From: Chitinophaga sp. Cy-1792
GTDB lineage: Bacteria > Bacteroidota > Bacteroidia > Chitinophagales > Chitinophagaceae
Length of the DNA: 64,000 bases
Assembly (NCBI RefSeq): GCF_011752935.1
Contig: NZ_VWWO01000002.1
Coordinates: 372,001-436,000, forward strand
Direction: 5' to 3'
The position numbers and the translations under genes were made by a program. The notes beneath the pieces are model-generated. The model was not told the origin of the DNA, made no database searches, and worked only from the letters and a program-made list of their open reading frames with translations. The stretch's first letter is position 1, and every line of letters begins with the position of its first letter. Positions 36,004 through 45,800 of the stretch are shown here, one piece after another.

Positions 36004-36900
36004 CTATTGCACAATCTTATACCTGTAATTCATCATAATCCCCAGATTCGGGAAGGTTTGAGCGGTAGCATAAGGTGTATTGTCCAGGTAGGTGTAGCCC
36101 ACTTTACTGCTGGTGAGGGTGGTCTGCGTTTCGGAGCTGAAGGTTACCTCGCTTACATAATGCTGACTAGCCAGCCACGGATAAAGTGAATCTGACGGCA
36201 ATGGATATACGTCTTGCGTTACGGCGCGCATCAGCACCGGATTTGCCAGCATATGCGGGTAAAGCGGATTACTATTGCCGTTGAAAGCAAAGGTATAGTT
36301 ACGGTCTACCAGATCGCCGCGTTCTACTTTATTTACATACCTGAAGGCAGTGAGTTCTCTGTCTGTATAGGTATATTTGGTATAAAAAGTCATATATACT
36401 CCGGGTGGAGATAAAAAGACCGGTTTCTCGCTACCAGCCAGTTTCAGGTGATTATATGTATCTGTGGTGACTTGTATGGTATCATAGCCGGATACGGCGC
36501 CATCGCCTCTGTACTTCACGGCATACACGGTCATCATGCCGGATGTCAGTGCCACGGAATCCTTTTGGGTATGCAGCATGTTGCCGCCGATATAGGTCTG
36601 GTAATCGGCTGTTTTTACGTAGCCGTTTTCCTGGTAAGTGAAATCGACATAATTCAGAAATTTCCGATAGAACGGAACATATTGCCAGAGCCGTGTTACC
36701 TGTTTGGAGGTATTATAAATCAGGCTGTCTTTGGGAGCACCATTTACATAAATAGCGCTTACAAGATAATTACCTGCTGATGGGAGCGGTGGTGCAATGG
36801 GCTGCGGCGCCTCATTATTTCCATGTTTACATGCATAGAGAAATGTTGCTACAGTCAACACAATTCCGGCAACCCGTATTGCCGTACTTTTAAATTTCAT
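36004..36900 (-). CDS. Hypothetical lipoprotein
   Basis: 298 residues with a lipoprotein signal ending TFLYAC (Cys24). After a short Pro-rich linker (EAPQPIAPPLPSAG) the chain is beta-rich and alternates aromatic and polar residues (FTYQENGYVKTADY, KYTYTDRELTAFRYV), the pattern of DUF-type RHS/YD-like beta-sheet lipoproteins of Bacteroidota. No catalytic motif is visible and I do not name a family. It converges on the PatG-like locus and diverges from a small secreted-protein gene 81 bp away. Confidence 0.72.
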   Translation of the reverse strand: MKFKSTAIRVAGIVLTVATFLYACKHGNNEAPQPIAPPLPSAGNYLVSAIYVNGAPKDSLIYNTSKQVTRLWQYVPFYRKFLNYVDFTYQENGYVKTADYQTYIGGNMLHTQKDSVALTSGMMTVYAVKYRGDGAVSGYDTIQVTTDTYNHLKLAGSEKPVFLSPPGVYMTFYTKYTYTDRELTAFRYVNKVERGDLVDRNYTFAFNGNSNPLYPHMLANPVLMRAVTQDVYPLPSDSLYPWLASQHYVSEVTFSSETQTTLTSSKVGYTYLDNTPYATAQTFPNLGIMMNYRYKIVQ

Positions 36901-36981
36901 AGGTTCTGTTTTGGGAAACGAATGTATAAATTTTATGTAGATTTTTAATCATGTATTTAAGTGATTAAAGTTTGTCCAACA

Positions 36982-37446
36982 ATGAAAGAAATAACCCTGA
37001 CCCGGCAGATGAAACCCATTTTACTTTTCCTGGCCTGCATTTTTATTACCATGTCTGTAAAGCCGGTGGCTCCGGGGCCTGGCAGCGACGCTACTACTAT
37101 TACGTTCCACCTTCAGCGTGGTAGCAGTTTGTATGTTTCTTATCCCATCAATCATGTACAGGTAAAAGAAATATTACTTGATAAGGTGACGAAGGATTCA
37201 TCGTTTGCGCTGACTATTCACACAGCGCTGCCGTTTATGTTATTTAGCATGAACAGGTCCTATACATCCTATCTTTTTTATCCGGGAACAGCGTATAGTG
37301 CACAGATTAAAAGCGGAGAAACGACCATTGATTTTGAGTGTCAGGATAAGTTGAAGGAAAAGGCGTGTAATTCCCTGAGAGAGCTGGAAGCCGCCACACT
37401 GCCTTTTGGTCTTGGTTTTAAGGAGCAGCTCAATCATAACTTATAA
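36982..37446 (+). CDS. Hypothetical secreted protein, possibly a truncated family member
   Basis: 154 residues from the ATG at 36982; other starts at 36961 (GTG) and 37009 are possible. A signal-like hydrophobic segment (PILLFLACIFITMSV) is followed by a beta-rich region (TITFHLQRGSSLYVSYPINHV) of the type seen in the N-terminal part of larger Bacteroidota envelope proteins such as thioredoxin-like reductases. The protein ends soon after LRELEAATLPFGLGF, without any downstream domain, so it may be the surviving N-terminal piece of a longer gene. The neighbourhood contains another gene remnant (37871-38011). Confidence 0.5.
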   Translation: MKEITLTRQMKPILLFLACIFITMSVKPVAPGPGSDATTITFHLQRGSSLYVSYPINHVQVKEILLDKVTKDSSFALTIHTALPFMLFSMNRSYTSYLFYPGTAYSAQIKSGETTIDFECQDKLKEKACNSLRELEAATLPFGLGFKEQLNHNL

Positions 37447-37525
37447 TGAGTATGCAGCGTGTCCGAAGGTGAGGAGTTATTGCTTAAGCGCAGGGAAGTT
37501 GCATGCTGGTTATAATTTGTATCAG

Positions 37526-37825
37526 CTATTGTTCCTGTGATTCCTCTTCTATATTGACAATTTGGGCTTCTATTTTCATTTGATTAAACGTTTTTCTGCC
37601 AAGGTCGGGAGTATAGTAAAAATAAAGTCCTATATCTCCGGGAGCCCTGCCTCTGTTCAGATGCAGCCAGCCTTTAATTTTTAATGAATAGGTTGCGCCG
37701 TTATATTGGAACCTCACTGTGTTTTGTATACTGAATCTTCCTGCTGTAATTTCGCCGGCTAGAATAAGGCCAAGGTCTTTTATATAAAAGCTTTCTCTGA
37801 TACTGAATGTTGCTACCTGTGTCAT
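37526..37825 (-). CDS. Hypothetical small beta-barrel-like protein
   Basis: 99 residues. The sequence (FSIRESFYIKDLGLILAGEITAGRFSIQNTVRF) resembles a small beta-barrel like domain 2 of translation GTPases, and similar short proteins are common as orphan genes in Bacteroidota; a shared fold is only a guess. No signal peptide or membrane segment is present. It stands alone on the minus strand, downstream of an epimerase remnant. Confidence 0.55.
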   Translation of the reverse strand: MTQVATFSIRESFYIKDLGLILAGEITAGRFSIQNTVRFQYNGATYSLKIKGWLHLNRGRAPGDIGLYFYYTPDLGRKTFNQMKIEAQIVNIEEESQEQ

Positions 37826-37870
37826 TAAAATGATTGACTTTTTTTGTTTATTAGCTATTTGCTGTATTCC

Positions 37871-38011
37871 TTACTGGTAGGTGGTTACAGCGAAATGAGG
37901 AAATCTTTTTCTGAACTTCGTATTCTTGAAGATATTATCGTATTCATATCTTTGTAATAATTCCTGCAGTTCTTCGCCTATTTGACCGTTTGCGCCTAAG
38001 ATAGTCTGCAT
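37871..38011 (-). pseudogene. Remnant of an NAD-dependent epimerase/dehydratase with internal deletion
   Basis: A 46-codon frame starts MQTILGANGQIGEEL, the classic Rossmann GxxGxxG start of an NAD(P)-dependent epimerase. After about residue 22 it jumps directly to YDNIFKNTKFRKRFPHFAVTTY, which looks like the C-terminal end of the same family (usual length about 300). The TAA after TTYQ stands where the family has an acidic residue before GI, and the frame beyond the stop still reads GIQQIANK. The picture is an in-frame deletion of roughly 250 codons followed by a nonsense change. It is not expected to be functional. Confidence 0.75.
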
Positions 38012-38113
38012 TGGATATCAGTTTGTAACGGTGATGGATATGGTAAGCTGACTTATTTTGAGTAACAATCTAAGCGAATATATGCTATATTTAGTCACCT
38101 AAAATACCTGTAG

Positions 38114-39553
38114 ATGAAATCCAGAATCTGCCTGTTTGTAATGACGCTGCTGCTGGCAGCGCAACCCGGCTATACGCAATCCTGTAACTGTGAAAGCAAT
38201 TTTAAATGGATGAAGAAAACATTCGAAGAAAATGATGCCGGCTTCAGTTATGTGCTAGATAAGAAAGGGAAAGATGCTTATGAGGTCCATAATCAGCAAA
38301 TCCTGAAGCGGGTGAAGGCCGCAAAAAGCAATGAAGCCTGTTTGGCAGTGATGACGGACTGGCTGAGGTTTTTCCGCAAGGGACATAGTTATGTACGTTT
38401 AACAAAACCCGCTCCTGCAGCCAAGCCGGTGAGCCCTGCCACCTGGGAAATGCAATCAGTCGATACGGTGAAATTCAAGGAACAGCTGAGCCTTTCTAAA
38501 CAGCCCGGATTTGAAGGTATATGGCATACTGGTGTTTATTCCATCGCTATCATCAGAAAAGGAGATCAGTACATAGGCAGCATTGTATCGGCTGAAGCGC
38601 CTACGTGGAAGCCTGGAATGGTGAAACTCAGGATTAATACTGCAAAAGATACATTGAATTCCGTTTATTATATGCGGGATTTCTCAGCAGTCACTTCAAA
38701 CAAGGTGATGACCCTGGGACGTAATTACCTGCAGCTGGGCAGCACTATCCTCAAACGTACCTATCCGGAGAATTTCAAGGATGATGCAGTTATTACAGAA
38801 TACTGCAACAGCCTGGGCGCGAGTGTACCTTTTCTGGTGAAACGCAATGATAATACCTTTTATCTCCGTATCCCGTCTTTCGACCGGTCTAACCTGGGAA
38901 TCATCGACAGCCTGATGAAGGCCAACAAGCAGGAGCTGGTAAAAACCCGTAACCTGATCGTAGATATTCGCGGTAATGGCGGCGGAAGTGACGCTACCTA
39001 CGGTCCTTTATTTCCATTTCTCTATACAAACCCGATCCGTGGTGTAGGCGTGGAATACTATTCTACCAAATTAAATAACCAGCGTATGCTGGACTTCATC
39101 AACAAACCAGAATATGGTTTCGGTGCGGAGGAGAAAGCCTGGGCTAAAAAAGCTTATGACAAGCTGGAAGAACACCTGGGGGAATTTGTAAACCTGAATG
39201 GGAGGATTGTTTCCGTGGATACATTGCCGGAGAAATATCCTAATCCGCAGCAGGTAGCCATTATCATCGATGAAAATAATGGAAGTACGGCGGAGCAATT
39301 TCTGCTGGAAGCCAAACAGAGCAGAAAGGTGAAGCTGTACGGCGTAACTACTTTCGGGGTGCTGGATATTTCAAATATGTATGAGCAGGTGTCGCCATGC
39401 AAAGATATAACGTTGGGTTACTGCCTGACAAGAAGCTTGCGCATCCCTGATTTTACAATTGATGCCAAAGGTATACAACCAGATTATTATATCGACAGGA
39501 GCATTCCTTCCTATGAGTGGGTGAATTTTGTGAATGGATTGATGAATGATTAG
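38114..39553 (+). CDS. S41-family (C-terminal processing type) serine peptidase, secreted
   Basis: 479 residues with a signal peptide (about 1-21, ending QPGYTQ). The C-terminal half contains the S41 core: NLIVDIRGNGGGSDATYG, then IIIDENNGSTAEQFLLEAKQS, where Ser391 is the likely nucleophile and Lys401 lies nearby, and LYGVTTFGVLD. An N-terminal helical tricorn-like region precedes it. S41 enzymes degrade or trim proteins in the periplasm. Similar proteins with no clear PDZ are common in Bacteroidota. A bidirectional terminator separates it from the convergent M57 gene. Confidence 0.9.
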   Translation: MKSRICLFVMTLLLAAQPGYTQSCNCESNFKWMKKTFEENDAGFSYVLDKKGKDAYEVHNQQILKRVKAAKSNEACLAVMTDWLRFFRKGHSYVRLTKPAPAAKPVSPATWEMQSVDTVKFKEQLSLSKQPGFEGIWHTGVYSIAIIRKGDQYIGSIVSAEAPTWKPGMVKLRINTAKDTLNSVYYMRDFSAVTSNKVMTLGRNYLQLGSTILKRTYPENFKDDAVITEYCNSLGASVPFLVKRNDNTFYLRIPSFDRSNLGIIDSLMKANKQELVKTRNLIVDIRGNGGGSDATYGPLFPFLYTNPIRGVGVEYYSTKLNNQRMLDFINKPEYGFGAEEKAWAKKAYDKLEEHLGEFVNLNGRIVSVDTLPEKYPNPQQVAIIIDENNGSTAEQFLLEAKQSRKVKLYGVTTFGVLDISNMYEQVSPCKDITLGYCLTRSLRIPDFTIDAKGIQPDYYIDRSIPSYEWVNFVNGLMND

Positions 39554-39573
39554 AGCTGTCTGGAAAATATATT

Positions 39574-39617
39574 AAAAAAAACGCCGTCTCTGCTCAGCAG
39601 AGCCGGCGTTTTTTTAG
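39574..39617. terminator. Bidirectional terminator between the S41 and M57 genes
   Basis: AACGCCG-T-CTCTGC pairs with GCAGAG-C-CGGCGTT, flanked by an A run on the left and a T run on the right. It can serve both convergent genes. Confidence 0.88.
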
Positions 39618-39627
39618 TACAATGATA

Positions 39628-40377
39628 TTAATGATAGAGGGCTACCGCAGCCTGAATATCTTTCGCTGATAATACGGTGGCGCCGCTGCCGCACTGGCCG
39701 CCATTCATAATGGAGCTGGCGTCAGTGCCACCAACACCAGGAACATCTGTGGCGGTAGACTCACCAATGGCAGACCAGTTGGTGTGCCTGAAGGACACGT
39801 TATGGCCCATTTCATGGCAGATGGTGCGTGCACGTTGCGCGAAGCTGTTGCCGGCAATATATGATTTGTTGATACGGATAAGATTACCTGCATTTCCTGA
39901 TGAAGGGAAGGTACCTTGCCCGCATACGCCGCTGCCCAGGTTGTAATTGGTAATTGTTACATCGAATGGAGCACCGGTAACAACTGTCCAATGGATGGTA
40001 CAGCCAGAAATACCATTCCACTGGGCTATGGCGGAGTTGATTTCAGATGCCATAGATGTCATACTGGTGTCGACGTAAAGCCGGATGTTGGTTACATTGG
40101 TAGCCGAAACAAGACTGCCGGTATAATATTGTTCTGTCTTGACTCCACCCGGAACTTCCATGTTTTTCGGGAAGATGATATCTCCTTCCACGATATATTC
40201 ATTTCCGTTATCAACAATGGTGTGGGCAGGAAATCCGAGTCCGATGATATAACCATGGACTTTAGCTGCCTGTGTGCTTTCGATGGTTGCTGTGCCCGGG
40301 GTGTCGGCAGACTTTTTACATGCAGCAAATAATACGGCTAACAGTACAGCGATGGTACATAACATGTTCTTTTTCAT
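39628..40377 (-). CDS. M57-family metalloprotease lipoprotein
   Basis: 249 residues with a lipoprotein signal ending VLFAAC (Cys20). The zinc motif HEMGHNVSFRH (His188, Glu189, His192, His198) is the extended HExxH-x5-H site of metzincin-like M57 peptidases. The chain also has a WNGISGCTIHW segment and RINKSYIAGNSFAQRARTICHEMGH. M57 enzymes are surface or secreted proteases of Bacteroidota. The gene stands alone between a terminator and a gene-free region. Confidence 0.88.
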   Translation of the reverse strand: MKKNMLCTIAVLLAVLFAACKKSADTPGTATIESTQAAKVHGYIIGLGFPAHTIVDNGNEYIVEGDIIFPKNMEVPGGVKTEQYYTGSLVSATNVTNIRLYVDTSMTSMASEINSAIAQWNGISGCTIHWTVVTGAPFDVTITNYNLGSGVCGQGTFPSSGNAGNLIRINKSYIAGNSFAQRARTICHEMGHNVSFRHTNWSAIGESTATDVPGVGGTDASSIMNGGQCGSGATVLSAKDIQAAVALYH

Positions 40378-40740
40378 GTTTCAATTTTGGTTTAGATGAA
40401 GAATGGTATGAGTGTAAAAAAAATGACACTTGCGCTACAGCACTAAATTGCATACAGATACCAGCTGATAACATGTTGTTATCATACGACAGACAGTAAT
40501 AAATGGAAAATCAATCTATAGGATTTTCGACAGACTCATTTTGTGCTCAGAAAGTGCTGTTAGATGTTGATTATAGGTTAAACTATTGACAGATTTTGGT
40601 TATGACAATAATACAAATATTTATCATGTAGAAAAATAATTTTTGTGTTGTCACTGCAGTTTAATTACATACGATATGTGCGGTAGCTGATCTGTATTAG
40701 GTTGCCGGAGATAATAGCTGCAAGATAAAAGAGGATATAA
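40378..40740. other. Intergenic region upstream of the M57 gene, no gene seen
   Basis: About 360 bp, AT-rich, with no convincing open frame on either strand. It must contain the M57 promoter on the minus strand, but I see no clear TTG / TAnnTTTG pair. The stretch ends at the terminator of the phosphatase operon. Confidence 0.5.
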
Positions 40741-40782
40741 AGAAGACGCCGGCTCTGATAAGCAGAGACCGGCGTCTTTTTT
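40741..40782 (-). terminator. Terminator of the sigma-fecR-susCD-phosphatase operon
   Basis: AAGACGCCGGCTCTG pairs with CAGAGACCGGCGTCTT (one bulge). It lies 16 bp beyond the phosphatase stop codon. The T run is on the plus-strand side; the minus-strand side has only a short T-rich CTTCTTTATA. The stem core resembles the terminator at 39574. Confidence 0.7.
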
Positions 40783-40797
40783 CATTTCAATGGCTGA

Positions 40798-41340
40798 TTA
40801 TAAAATAGCTTTCTGTATTTTCTGGACATCCACATTTCGTATATACGTGGGTATATTCAGGTATTGGCTGTGAAACCCGAAGCCACCCTGTTCCATTTCC
40901 CTGATGGCCGCCTCTTTGCTCCAGCCCTGGATTACAATACGGTACATGGCAGTTATTACACCGGTACGATCGCTTCCATGCTGGCAGTGGATCAGTACTG
41001 GTTTTGGCGATGTCTGCAAAATTTTCAATGCTGCAATGACTGCGTTATCATCAAACTGTTTTGCTTCCATTTCTACGAGGTAGAGCTGTAAACCGGTATG
41101 GCCGCTGGCTTTGGCATCGCTATGGTGCGACCTGAGATTGAGTATACTGGCGATACCGTAAGCTTTCAAGGCTGCAAATCCGCTGCTGTCGGGCTGTGCA
41201 GCCCTATACACGCTATCGCTCACTTTGTACAGGTTGCCAACATTACCGATCGCCTGCTTTGTAGCCCAGGTACCGGCCCGTTGTGCGATTGCCTGTTGTA
41301 GCGACAATAGCAGCGCTGCCATTAATAAGACCTTTTTCAT
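40798..41340 (-). CDS. Secreted protein tyrosine / dual-specificity phosphatase
   Basis: 180 residues with a signal peptide ending LQQAIAQ (about residue 20). The phosphatase P-loop is HCQHGSDRTG, with nucleophile Cys119 and Arg125 in the C-x5-R spacing. The upstream Asp-containing loop (EAKQFDDNAVI) fits a general-acid loop. The protein is of the DSP-like family that includes phosphoinositide and tyrosine phosphatases. Its ATG overlaps the stop codon of susD by one base (TGATG), so it is translationally coupled to the SusD lipoprotein and part of that uptake operon. A role in removing phosphate from a nutrient before or during uptake is possible but unproven. Confidence 0.88.
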   Translation of the reverse strand: MKKVLLMAALLLSLQQAIAQRAGTWATKQAIGNVGNLYKVSDSVYRAAQPDSSGFAALKAYGIASILNLRSHHSDAKASGHTGLQLYLVEMEAKQFDDNAVIAALKILQTSPKPVLIHCQHGSDRTGVITAMYRIVIQGWSKEAAIREMEQGGFGFHSQYLNIPTYIRNVDVQKIQKAIL

Positions 41341-42797
41341 CAGTAATCAGGATTTTGCTGGCCGGCGATATTAGGATTGGCATTGATTTCATTCAATGGA
41401 ATCGGCATGATCGTCTTGGTATTGGGATAGGTAATACTGATGGAAGCACCGCCGGTTTTGTATTTGGTGAAGGTCTGCTTCCAGCGGGTGAGGTCGAATA
41501 AACGATGTCCTTCGAAGCATAATTCCTTGCGGCGCTCATTTTTGATAATCTTCAGTAAAGCATCTCCGGTGGCTGTTGTTGCCGCAACGCTGCCGAGGGA
41601 TCGGGTACGGATAACATCCACATCAGCAGCAGCCTGGGCATCTTTGCCCTGCATACTGCGTGCTTCCGCACGGGTAAGATATACTTCTGCCAGCCGAACT
41701 ACCTTCATACCTTCCAGGTAAGTACTTTTGTTCTGGTATTTGTTGATCAGAATGGCAGGATTTTCTGCACCACTACGTTTACCTTTTACCACAAAGCTTC
41801 TGCGGGCATCTGTGGCATCATACTGATTGTACAGGTCATCCGAGGCGAGCATATCTCCATAACTACCACCTTGCAGGCAGAAGTTTACCATGGCATCAGT
41901 ACCCAGGTTGTCGGTGGTGAGATATAGGATCTCGAAGATAGTTTCGCTATTGTTTTCCAGCTGGAAATCTGTTGCCAGCTTGTCTTTTGCGAGCAGGGAA
42001 TATTTATTGTCGGTAATAATCTCAGTTGCCAGTCTTTCTGCATCAGCCCATTTACCTTCATATAAATATAAGCGGGATAAGATCGCTTTGGCGCCATACA
42101 GAGATATACGGCCTTTGTTGCCACTCAGCGTATAACCTACCGGGGTTGCCGGGATCATGGCAACGGCCTTCACGAGATCTGCTTCTATTTGTGTATATAC
42201 TTTACCTGCCTGGTCTCTTGCAGGAGAGATAACAGCGCCGGCATCGGCAGTGGTGGTGGTTACTAAAGGTACACCCAGGTGGCTGCCGTCGGCAGTGAAA
42301 TTATAGGGTTGCGCAAATAATTTCATCATATCGAAATAGGCGAGGGCACGAATGGCATAGGCTTCTCCCATGATCTGCGCTTTCTCTGTGCTGTCGGAAG
42401 ATCCTACCTGCAATTTATTGCCTGCCTGCAACATCAGGTTGGCATTTACGACTACCTGGTACAGGGTATTCCACATTCCGGATGCATCGCTATTGGTAGC
42501 GTTGGTGGTGTAGCTGTCGAATTGCAGGTAGCGCTTTGAGTTGCTGGAGCTGAGGTAGGCATTGTCCGACATCAGGTCGGCAGTTACATACAGCGTACGG
42601 CCGTAGTAGTTAACGCCTTTCATCAGGGAGTAGATACCATTCAGACTGGCACGTCCGGAGGCCATATCGATGAAGGTGCTGTTCAGGTCGGTGCTTTGTT
42701 GCGGCTGTTTACTGAGGAAATCCTTACTGCAGCTGGTGGCCAGCGTGGCAGCACTGATTGCGGCTATGATATATGATTTGAAAAATAATTTCTTCAT
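41340..42797 (-). CDS. SusD/RagB-family nutrient-binding lipoprotein
   Basis: 485 residues with a lipoprotein signal ending ATLATSC (Cys23). N-terminal SusD features are FLSKQPQQSTDLNSTF and the helix AYAIRALAYFDMMKLFAQPYN. C-terminal features are LAEVYLTRAEARSMQG, DVDVIRTRSLG, NERRKELCFEGHRLFDLTRW and the IPLNEINANPN ending. It partners the SusC transporter encoded 17 bp upstream and overlaps the phosphatase gene by one base. It is shorter than the SusD at 21559, which suggests a different and perhaps smaller ligand. Confidence 0.94.
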   Translation of the reverse strand: MKKLFFKSYIIAAISAATLATSCSKDFLSKQPQQSTDLNSTFIDMASGRASLNGIYSLMKGVNYYGRTLYVTADLMSDNAYLSSSNSKRYLQFDSYTTNATNSDASGMWNTLYQVVVNANLMLQAGNKLQVGSSDSTEKAQIMGEAYAIRALAYFDMMKLFAQPYNFTADGSHLGVPLVTTTTADAGAVISPARDQAGKVYTQIEADLVKAVAMIPATPVGYTLSGNKGRISLYGAKAILSRLYLYEGKWADAERLATEIITDNKYSLLAKDKLATDFQLENNSETIFEILYLTTDNLGTDAMVNFCLQGGSYGDMLASDDLYNQYDATDARRSFVVKGKRSGAENPAILINKYQNKSTYLEGMKVVRLAEVYLTRAEARSMQGKDAQAAADVDVIRTRSLGSVAATTATGDALLKIIKNERRKELCFEGHRLFDLTRWKQTFTKYKTGGASISITYPNTKTIMPIPLNEINANPNIAGQQNPDY

Positions 42798-42814
42798 TGC
42801 TGGTTACGTTTAAA

Positions 42815-45800
42815 TTAGAATCTGAAATCTACACCAAATACGATGGTACGGAAGATAGGCGCACTCTGGTCTGTTTGTCCTTCAATACCCACTTCCGGGT
42901 CCACGGTCAGGCGTTTATCTTTCACCCAGGTATAAGGGTTGGTAGCTCTTGCATAAATTCTGGCGGAATTCATTTTGGCATGCTGCATAATGTTTGCCGG
43001 CAGGTTGTATGCCAGGGTGATATCACGTAAACGGATGTACGTACCGTCATACAGGAATCGGTCGGAGCTACTTGGAGCGGTGCCTTTGTATACCACTTTA
43101 GGTAATTTGTCTGTCTGACCTTTAGCTGTCCAGCGGTTGTCATAATAATAACGGTTCAGTGCAGCGGTAGGTCCGAAGGTAGAGCCGCCATCTGTATAGG
43201 TGCTGGTACCCCAGTTATCATAAACTTTATTGCCGAAGCTACCGTATAACTGGAAGCTGAAGGAGAATCCTTTATAATCAAAGGTGTTGGTCATGCCGGC
43301 TACGAATTTCGCCAGTGCAGAGCCCTGTTTGTAGCGGACAGCCTTCGTATAGTCATTGGTGGTGGCTGTTTTGGTGGCGTCGGTGTAGAAAAGTGCTTCC
43401 CCATTATTAGGATCGGCGCCGGCAAAACCTACCAGGTAGAACTGGTAGTAGTCGCCACCCTGTTCCCTGATATAGGGGCTGCTCACCATCGTGCTTACCA
43501 GTTTGGTAATGCTGTTGTTGAGTGTAGAGAAGGTAGCCCGGGTATTCCAGTTAAAACCATTTTTGTTTTTAGATACGATATTATAGGTATTCAATTCCAG
43601 TTCTACACCACTGTTGCGAACGGAGCCCACGTTTTTGGTGATGCTGGTAACACCGTTGGTGGCGGAAACCGGCATGTTGAGCAGTAAGGCCGAAGTGACA
43701 CGGTTGTAATATTCCACGGTACCCTGGATACGATCTTTTAAAATGGCGAAGTCGAGACCGATATTCATCGGTTTGTTTTTCTCCCAGGTAAGGTTATTGT
43801 TGCCGTATTGCGTCAGGTAGTAACCCGGACTGTTATTATAGGAACCGGTATTGGTGTACAGTCCTCTTGATGCGAAGTCGGCGATGCTCTGATTACCGTT
43901 GGTACCATAGCTGGCGCGCAGGCGCAGCTGTGAGAACAGGTCGATATCTTTCATGAATTCTTCAGACAATACATTCCAGGAAGCGCCCAGCGACCAGAAA
44001 TTACCATATTTTTTGTCCTGCCCGAACCTGGAAGAACCGTCTCTGCGGAGGGAGGCTGACAGGAAATATTTAGAATGGTAGTTATAGGCGATATTGGAGA
44101 AGATGCCTGTGAGTGAGTTGCTGGTAGCAGTATTGGTACCATCTACCAGAACGGCTGCATTGCTCAGCGTGGTGCTGTTAGGGATAAAGTTGGTTTTGGA
44201 CAGACCTATGTTGGCAGACTGCACAGACTGTGCTTCATATCCGGCAAATGTTTCAAAATGGTGATAGCCCCAGTCGTGCATATAGCGCAGGATGTTGGTG
44301 CTTACAAGGCTGAGAGCGCGTTTGGTGGAATAGTCGGCACTACCGCCATTAGAACGTGCCGTACCGATGCCAGCTTTGTTCCAGGTGAGATCTTCGCCAT
44401 ATTCAAAGTCTGCACTGTTCTGATTTTCAAATGTCAGATCGCGGAGGATTTTATATTTCAGGCCGATATTACCCAGGAGGTCGTAGCGGTCGCTCGGGTG
44501 CAGGTTTTCCTTTGTAAATGCTACCGGGTTATAGTTGTTGGAGTAGCTGAGGTCATAGGAGCCATCAGGCAGGTATACACGTAGCCATGGTTCATATCTT
44601 TTATAAGCTCTCACCGGGTTGGCATTGCTGCCATCATCGCTGACACTGTTCATTTTGGTAACAGTGGCAAGAACGCCTGCTGATAACGAGAGTCGTTCCG
44701 TAGCCTGTGCATTTACCTTTGCGTTGAAGTTATAGCGTTTGAAGGCGCTGTTCAGCAGGGGAGACTTGACATCATAATAGCCTGCAGAGAGGAAATAGGT
44801 TGTTTTTTCTGTGCCTCCGCTGGCAGAAAGATTGAATTGCTGGTACTGACCGGTTCTGGTCAGCTCATTAAACCAGTTCGTATTCACCGTCGTGTCAATG
44901 CCTTGTTTTACCAGTTCAGGTATGAACAGGTTGATGTCTTTTCCGGCATTTACCCAGCTTTCGCGGAAGAGCTCCAGCTGTTCGGTGGTATTCAGTGGCT
45001 TGTCATCTTTTGAGTTGATAACATTCGTAAAGCCTGTTTGTGCGGTGGCAGAGAAGCTGGTTTTACCCGCTTTTCCTTTTTTGGTGGTGATGATGACAAC
45101 GCCGTTTGCCGCGCGGGAGCCATATAATGTGGCAGCAGCAGCGTCTTTCAGTACGGTCATGCTCTCAATGTCATTTGCATTGAAGCTGTTGAGGTCTATG
45201 CTGTTCAGCGGGATATTATCTACCACATACAACGGGGAGCTGCCGGCAGTAATAGAACCTACACCACGGATACGTACGTTGGGAGCAGCTCCTGGCTGGC
45301 CGGAGCCTTGAGAAACGACTACACCGCTGACATTTCCCTGGAGGTTATCTTCGATATTTGCCCTGGGAGAGCCTTCCAGCTGTTTGGTGCTGAGTGTGCT
45401 GACGGACCCGGTGAAAGTAGATTTGCGTTGGGTGCCATACGCTACTACTACCACGTCGTTCAGGCCGGAGACGCTTTTACTCAGTGCGATATTGAGCTTC
45501 AGGTTCTCATTGCCTACGGTAATGATTTTTGAATAGTTTTCATATCCGATAGAAGAGACTTCCAGCGTATAGGAGCCATCTTTGATACCATTGAGTGTGA
45601 AGTTACCTTCTGCATTGGTGATGGTTGCCTTTTGGGTACCTTTCAGCCGAATGGTGGCGCCGATTACGGATTCGCCATCAGGGCCGGTAATATGGCCTTG
45701 TACATCTACCTGGCCCAGTACAGCGGTGGTAATGTTTTTTAATACAGCATTGCCCGCAGGAGGCATCTTCTTCACTACGATGATGTTGCTGTTTACTTCA

